In this document: in pieces, positions 60,909-64,000 of the stretch | Position numbering within the stretch: position 1 is the first letter of the stretch | Layout: each line of letters begins with the position of its first letter | Origin: Neisseria mucosa | GTDB lineage: Bacteria; Pseudomonadota; Gammaproteobacteria; Burkholderiales; Neisseriaceae | Direction: 5' to 3' | NCBI GenBank assembly: GCA_003028315.1 | Contig: CP028150.1 | Span: forward strand, 1,054,001-1,118,000 | Length of the DNA: 64,000 nt | The notes under the pieces: model-generated | The model's input: only the letters and a program-made list of their open reading frames with translations | The model's database searches: none | What the model was told of the DNA's origin: nothing | Made by a program: the position numbers and the translations under genes

Positions 60909-62435
60909 TCAGTCCTCGTCCTTTCCGTCCAACAGCAAAAACACCATCGTCGCAAACAGCATCAGTACCGCCGTCAACACCATCGCCCTCGAATAATTAT
61001 CCGCCCCCGCCCTGCCCAGATAGGCGTAAATCAGGGTGGTCAGCGTCTGCCATTCGGGACGTGCCAAAAACAGCGTTGCCGCAAATTCGCCGACGCAGGT
61101 TGCCGCCGCCAAAGTCAGCCCGCGCCTGAAAGCAGGTTTCAGCAATGGGGCGGTGATGTAAAAGGTCGTCTGAAAACGGTTTGCCCCCATAGTCCTCGCC
61201 GCCTCGCCATAGCCTTGCGGCAACGCATCCCACGCCGCCAAAACATCTTTGGCGACAAACGGATACGCCAACAGCGCATAAGCGGCAATCAAAAGCGGCA
61301 GCGATGCCGTCAATTGCGGATACAGCAGCAGCACGCCGAACGCCACACAGACCGGCGACACCATAAACGGCAAAAATACCGCCCCCCTCACCCACGCCGC
61401 GCGTCTTGCCAAGCAGGCATACGACACGCCCAATACCGCAGCGGCAGCAACCGCCGCCGCCGAAAAACGAACGGTGTTCCAAAGCGCCGCCAGCGTTTCG
61501 CCCTCGAGCAATACCCGCCAAGACCCTCCGGCAAGTGCGGCCTGCCGGACAACCGCAAGCAGGGGCATCAGGCAGCACACACACAACACCGACAATACCG
61601 CCACGACCATCAGCCGTTCCGCCGCTGTTGCGGGCTTGCGCGGACGCGGTGCGGCGTGTGCCTTATCCGCATCCGTCCGACGGCTCAACCGCGCATACAG
61701 CAATCCCGCCGCCGCGGTAATCCCCAACACCAGCCATACCAAGACGGAAGCCTGCGCCATATCCAATTCATACGCAATCAGCCGGTAAATCTCCACTTCC
61801 ACCGTCGCATAGCGGTCGCCGCCCAACAGCAAAGCCAGTCCGAACCCCGAAAAACAATACAGGAAAACCAAACACAAACCGCCTGCCAACCACGGGCGCA
61901 ATACCGGCCATTCCACCCTTAAAAACCGCCACCATGCCCCCGCCCCCAAAGCCTGCGCCGTTTGCAGGCGCGCCTCGGGAACCTGCAAAAATCCCTGATA
62001 CGCCGCGCGCACCAAAACCGGCAGGTTGAAAAACACATTGCCGTAAATCAACAGATACGGCGTATCCTGCCAGCCCGCCCAAACGGCACCGTTTGTGCCG
62101 AACAAAGCCAACACGCCCATACCCGCTACCAAAGTCGGCATCACGAAAGGCAGCATCAACAGCCTCAACACCAAAGCGCGTCCCCGGAAATCCAAACGCG
62201 CCAACACCCACGCCGCAGGCACGCCCAAAATCCCCGCCAGCACGCAGGTTGCCAAAGCCTGAAACACCGTCCATAAGATAAGGTGCTGCATATAGTCATC
62301 TCGCAACACCCCGCCCCATGCACTCCCGTCGTAAAAAGCCAGCGCAACCAAAGGCGCGACGACCATCACGATAAGGAAGCCCAAAGGCAGCAGCGCGAGC
62401 AGTAAAGTGGAACTGAAAGAGCGGATGGAAGACAT
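60909..62435 (-). CDS. thiP: Two-domain ABC transporter permease (ThiP/FbpB type)
   Basis: The ATG at 62435 gives 508 residues and about 12 membrane helices in two homologous halves, each with an EAA loop (ARLQTAQALGAGAWWRFLRVEWPVLRPWLAGG and GYGEAARTMGANRFQTTFYITAPLLKPAFRRG). The central GDRYATVEVEIYRLIAYELDMAQASVLVW segment resembles ThiP of the thiamine transporter. The iron-type FbpB permeases are the alternative. An uptake sequence encodes part of the second EAA loop (RFQTTF). No binding protein or ATPase gene is adjacent. Confidence 0.75.
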   Translation of the reverse strand: MSSIRSFSSTLLLALLPLGFLIVMVVAPLVALAFYDGSAWGGVLRDDYMQHLILWTVFQALATCVLAGILGVPAAWVLARLDFRGRALVLRLLMLPFVMPTLVAGMGVLALFGTNGAVWAGWQDTPYLLIYGNVFFNLPVLVRAAYQGFLQVPEARLQTAQALGAGAWWRFLRVEWPVLRPWLAGGLCLVFLYCFSGFGLALLLGGDRYATVEVEIYRLIAYELDMAQASVLVWLVLGITAAAGLLYARLSRRTDADKAHAAPRPRKPATAAERLMVVAVLSVLCVCCLMPLLAVVRQAALAGGSWRVLLEGETLAALWNTVRFSAAAVAAAAVLGVSYACLARRAAWVRGAVFLPFMVSPVCVAFGVLLLYPQLTASLPLLIAAYALLAYPFVAKDVLAAWDALPQGYGEAARTMGANRFQTTFYITAPLLKPAFRRGLTLAAATCVGEFAATLFLARPEWQTLTTLIYAYLGRAGADNYSRAMVLTAVLMLFATMVFLLLDGKDED

Positions 62436-62718
62436 GGTTTGATGTTCAGCCCGATAAAAAAATTTAAAAATATCGGACATCGTCTGAAAAACGGAAACAA
62501 CATCCGATTAGAAAAATGCACTTGTATCGGGTATATAACCCAAAAAATCCCTCAGAAGGCCGGAGTGCAATACGTCGTATGAAAACACACAGAATGTAGC
62601 GTGGGCTTTGCCCGCGGAAAAACGACCCTGTTAATTGTCCGACTTGGAATCCAATCGGCAGGCTCGCGGGCAAAGCCTGCGCTGCGGCTTGACTTGTCCC
62701 GAACCCGCATATTTTAAA
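62436..62718. other. Intergenic stretch with a long imperfect inverted repeat
   Basis: No gene supported. Bases about 62597-62690 contain GTAGCGTGGGCTTTGCCCGC and, about 55 bases later, CGCGGGCAAAGCCTGCGCT, forming an imperfect stem. Each arm is itself partly palindromic (GGGCTTTGCCC), as in short dispersed repeats of Neisseria. Confidence 0.6.
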
Positions 62719-62762
62719 CGTCGTCTGAAACCAAGTGCGACAAATTGTTTTCAGACGACCTC
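62719..62762 (-). terminator. Inverted-DUS terminator of nnrD
   Basis: AACGTCGTCTGAAA and GTTTTCAGACGACC, just past the nnrD stop. Confidence 0.8.
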
Positions 62763-62770
62763 CTTCCTGC

Positions 62771-63673
62771 TCAATTTTTTGTTTTATCCGTCACGAGCCG
62801 ATTCCTCAACCATCTGGCGGCAGGGGCGATTTCGCCTGCGAGCATACCGGTTTCTACGCCCGATGAATGTTTGATGACATCCGCTGCCGCGCCGTGCAGC
62901 CATACGCCGGCGCAAGCGGCTTGGAACGGCGGGATGCCTTGAGCGAGCAGGCTGCCGATGATGCCGCTTAAAACGTCGCCGCTGCCTGCGGTGGCAAGTC
63001 CGGCGTTGCCGCTTGGGTTGGTATAGACCGTGCCGTCGGGCGCGGCGACCAGTGTGCGGTGTCCTTTTAGGACGGTTACGGCTTGGAATGTTGCGCTGAT
63101 GGTTTGGACGGCGGACATTCTATTTTGCTGAACGGCTTGGGTGGATGTACCGAGCAGGCGGGCGGCTTCGGCGGGATGCGGGGTCAGAACCAGATTACCG
63201 CGCTTTTGTGCTGCTTCGCGGGTTTCGGGGTTAGACCTTGCTAGCAAAGTCAGTGCGTCGGCATCAAGCAACAACGGTGCATCTTGATTGTGCGTCAACA
63301 CGGTATTTAAGATTCGGTTGGCGGTTTCGCCCAAACCCATGCCGCAGCCGACCGCCCATGCGATGATGTCCTTGCGTTTCAGCAGGTCTTCGGCAGTCGC
63401 CAGCATGATTTCGGGGCGTTCGGGGATGACGGCAAAGGGCAAGGCGGTTTGATTGAAGCCCGCCCACACTTTGCCGCTGCCTTGATAAATCGCGGCGGTG
63501 GAAGCGAGGACAACGGCTCCGCTCATGCCCGATGCGCCGCCGACGACGGCGAGCGTGCCGTATGTCCCTTTGTGCGATTCCGCTTGGCGTGGGGCGAATA
63601 CGTCGGGAAATTGCGAGGTCGTCTGAAAAAAATCGGGCGTATCGGGGAGCTTATAGGACGGGTTCATCATCAA
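62771..63673 (-). CDS. nnrD: ADP-dependent NAD(P)H-hydrate dehydratase
   Basis: The 300-residue YjeF C-terminal-type, ribokinase-fold enzyme dehydrates damaged NAD(P)H using ADP or ATP. Motifs are GTYGTLAVVGGASGMSGAVVLAS, VLTPHPAEAARLLG (substrate region), VLKGHRTLVAAPDG and the catalytic GNAGLATAGSGDVLSGIIGSLLAQG. Its epimerase partner nnrE is encoded separately at 52219. An uptake sequence lies in the N-terminus (DFFQTTSQF). Confidence 0.94.
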   Translation of the reverse strand: MMMNPSYKLPDTPDFFQTTSQFPDVFAPRQAESHKGTYGTLAVVGGASGMSGAVVLASTAAIYQGSGKVWAGFNQTALPFAVIPERPEIMLATAEDLLKRKDIIAWAVGCGMGLGETANRILNTVLTHNQDAPLLLDADALTLLARSNPETREAAQKRGNLVLTPHPAEAARLLGTSTQAVQQNRMSAVQTISATFQAVTVLKGHRTLVAAPDGTVYTNPSGNAGLATAGSGDVLSGIIGSLLAQGIPPFQAACAGVWLHGAAADVIKHSSGVETGMLAGEIAPAARWLRNRLVTDKTKN

Positions 63674-63802
63674 TCTGCCTGAGTTTGGGATAAAATAGCG
63701 GATGCGTGGCGAAAAGAGGATGTCTTTTATCTATCGACTGTTGTTTTCACGATTCTACCGCCCCGTATAGGAACACTACAACCGCACAACAAGGAATATT
63801 TA

Positions 63803-64000
63803 ATGAAACAAAAAGTCAAAGTCTGGGATTTGCCAACGCGTCTGTTTCACTGGCTCTTGGTCTTGTCGGTCGGATTTATGTGGTACAGCGCGCAGGCTGG
63901 CGGCGGGATGCTGGTTTGGCACTTGCGCTGCGGGCTGCTGGTGGCGGGGCTGATTGTCTTCCGCCTGTGTTGGGGCTTGTGGGGCAGCGATACGGCTCGG
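63803..64000 (+). CDS. Cytochrome b561-family protein (5' part only)
   Basis: Sixty-six codons before the window ends. The start MKQKVKVWDLPTRLFHWLLVLSVGFMWYSAQ has the typical VWDLPTRLFHW with a haem-ligand His in helix 1, followed by a second hydrophobic helix (HLRCGLLVAGLIVFRLCWGLWGS) that again begins at a His. This is the Ni/Fe-hydrogenase-type b561 cytochrome group, which takes electrons from a c-type cytochrome or quinol. AAGGAATATTTA precedes the ATG. Confidence 0.85.
   Translation, partial: MKQKVKVWDLPTRLFHWLLVLSVGFMWYSAQAGGGMLVWHLRCGLLVAGLIVFRLCWGLWGSDTAR

Overview
The window is a chromosomal segment of a commensal Neisseria. The clearest sign is the DNA uptake sequence. Dozens of copies read AGGTCGTCTGAA, many as inverted pairs that act as terminators. 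This dialect is known from the N. mucosa / N. sicca / N. macacae group, whereas meningococci and gonococci use ATGCCGTCTGAA. Correia repeat enclosed elements (CREE), IS1655-type IS30 elements, the bfrA-bfrB pair and a TfoX-C/TadA fusion also fit Neisseria. Assigning a species is inference.

Layout. Bases 1-8877 are a decaying type VI secretion (T6SS) cargo island, all read leftwards: a VgrG with no start codon, a DUF4123 adaptor, a DUF3304-like presumed immunity protein, a DUF2235 (Tle1-type) lipase cut off by a CREE, an IS5-family element, a membrane-active toxin tail with a polytopic presumed immunity protein, and an Rhs C-terminal cassette. The Rhs reading frame breaks at a run of nine G, with at least 109 more open codons beyond it in another frame. 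Bases 9322-12249 hold a GbsR/MarR regulator and four small membrane or epimerase genes in one direction, followed by a dead IS481-family element. Bases 13460-15256 are panC and panB, then two identical tRNA-Thr genes. Bases 15908-18701 are a Mu-like prophage remnant (gp46, baseplate J, broken tail/SGNH protein).

Bases 18889-63673 are mostly housekeeping: miaA, tadA, crcB, hpnC, a Sel1 protein, ratA-rnfH, pth, vanZ-like, HU, lon, lipB-lipA, typA, bfrA-bfrB, pflB-pflA, recA, rbfA, truB, pcnB, fbp, bioB, a YddG-type exporter, a sulfate-binding protein, nnrE, feoA-feoB with a small Cys-rich partner, mpl, a methyltransferase, a ThiP-like permease and nnrD. A cytochrome b561-type gene runs off the right edge. 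Three IS1655-like copies interrupt this part. Two of them stand back to back around a cupin gene just downstream of the feo operon.

Functional themes are cofactor synthesis (pantothenate, lipoate, biotin, repair of hydrated NAD(P)H), iron uptake and storage (FeoAB, BfrAB), anaerobic pyruvate metabolism (PflBA with an FNR-like site), tRNA and ribosome maturation, and interbacterial competition. Most of the unusual biology lies in the T6SS/Rhs island.
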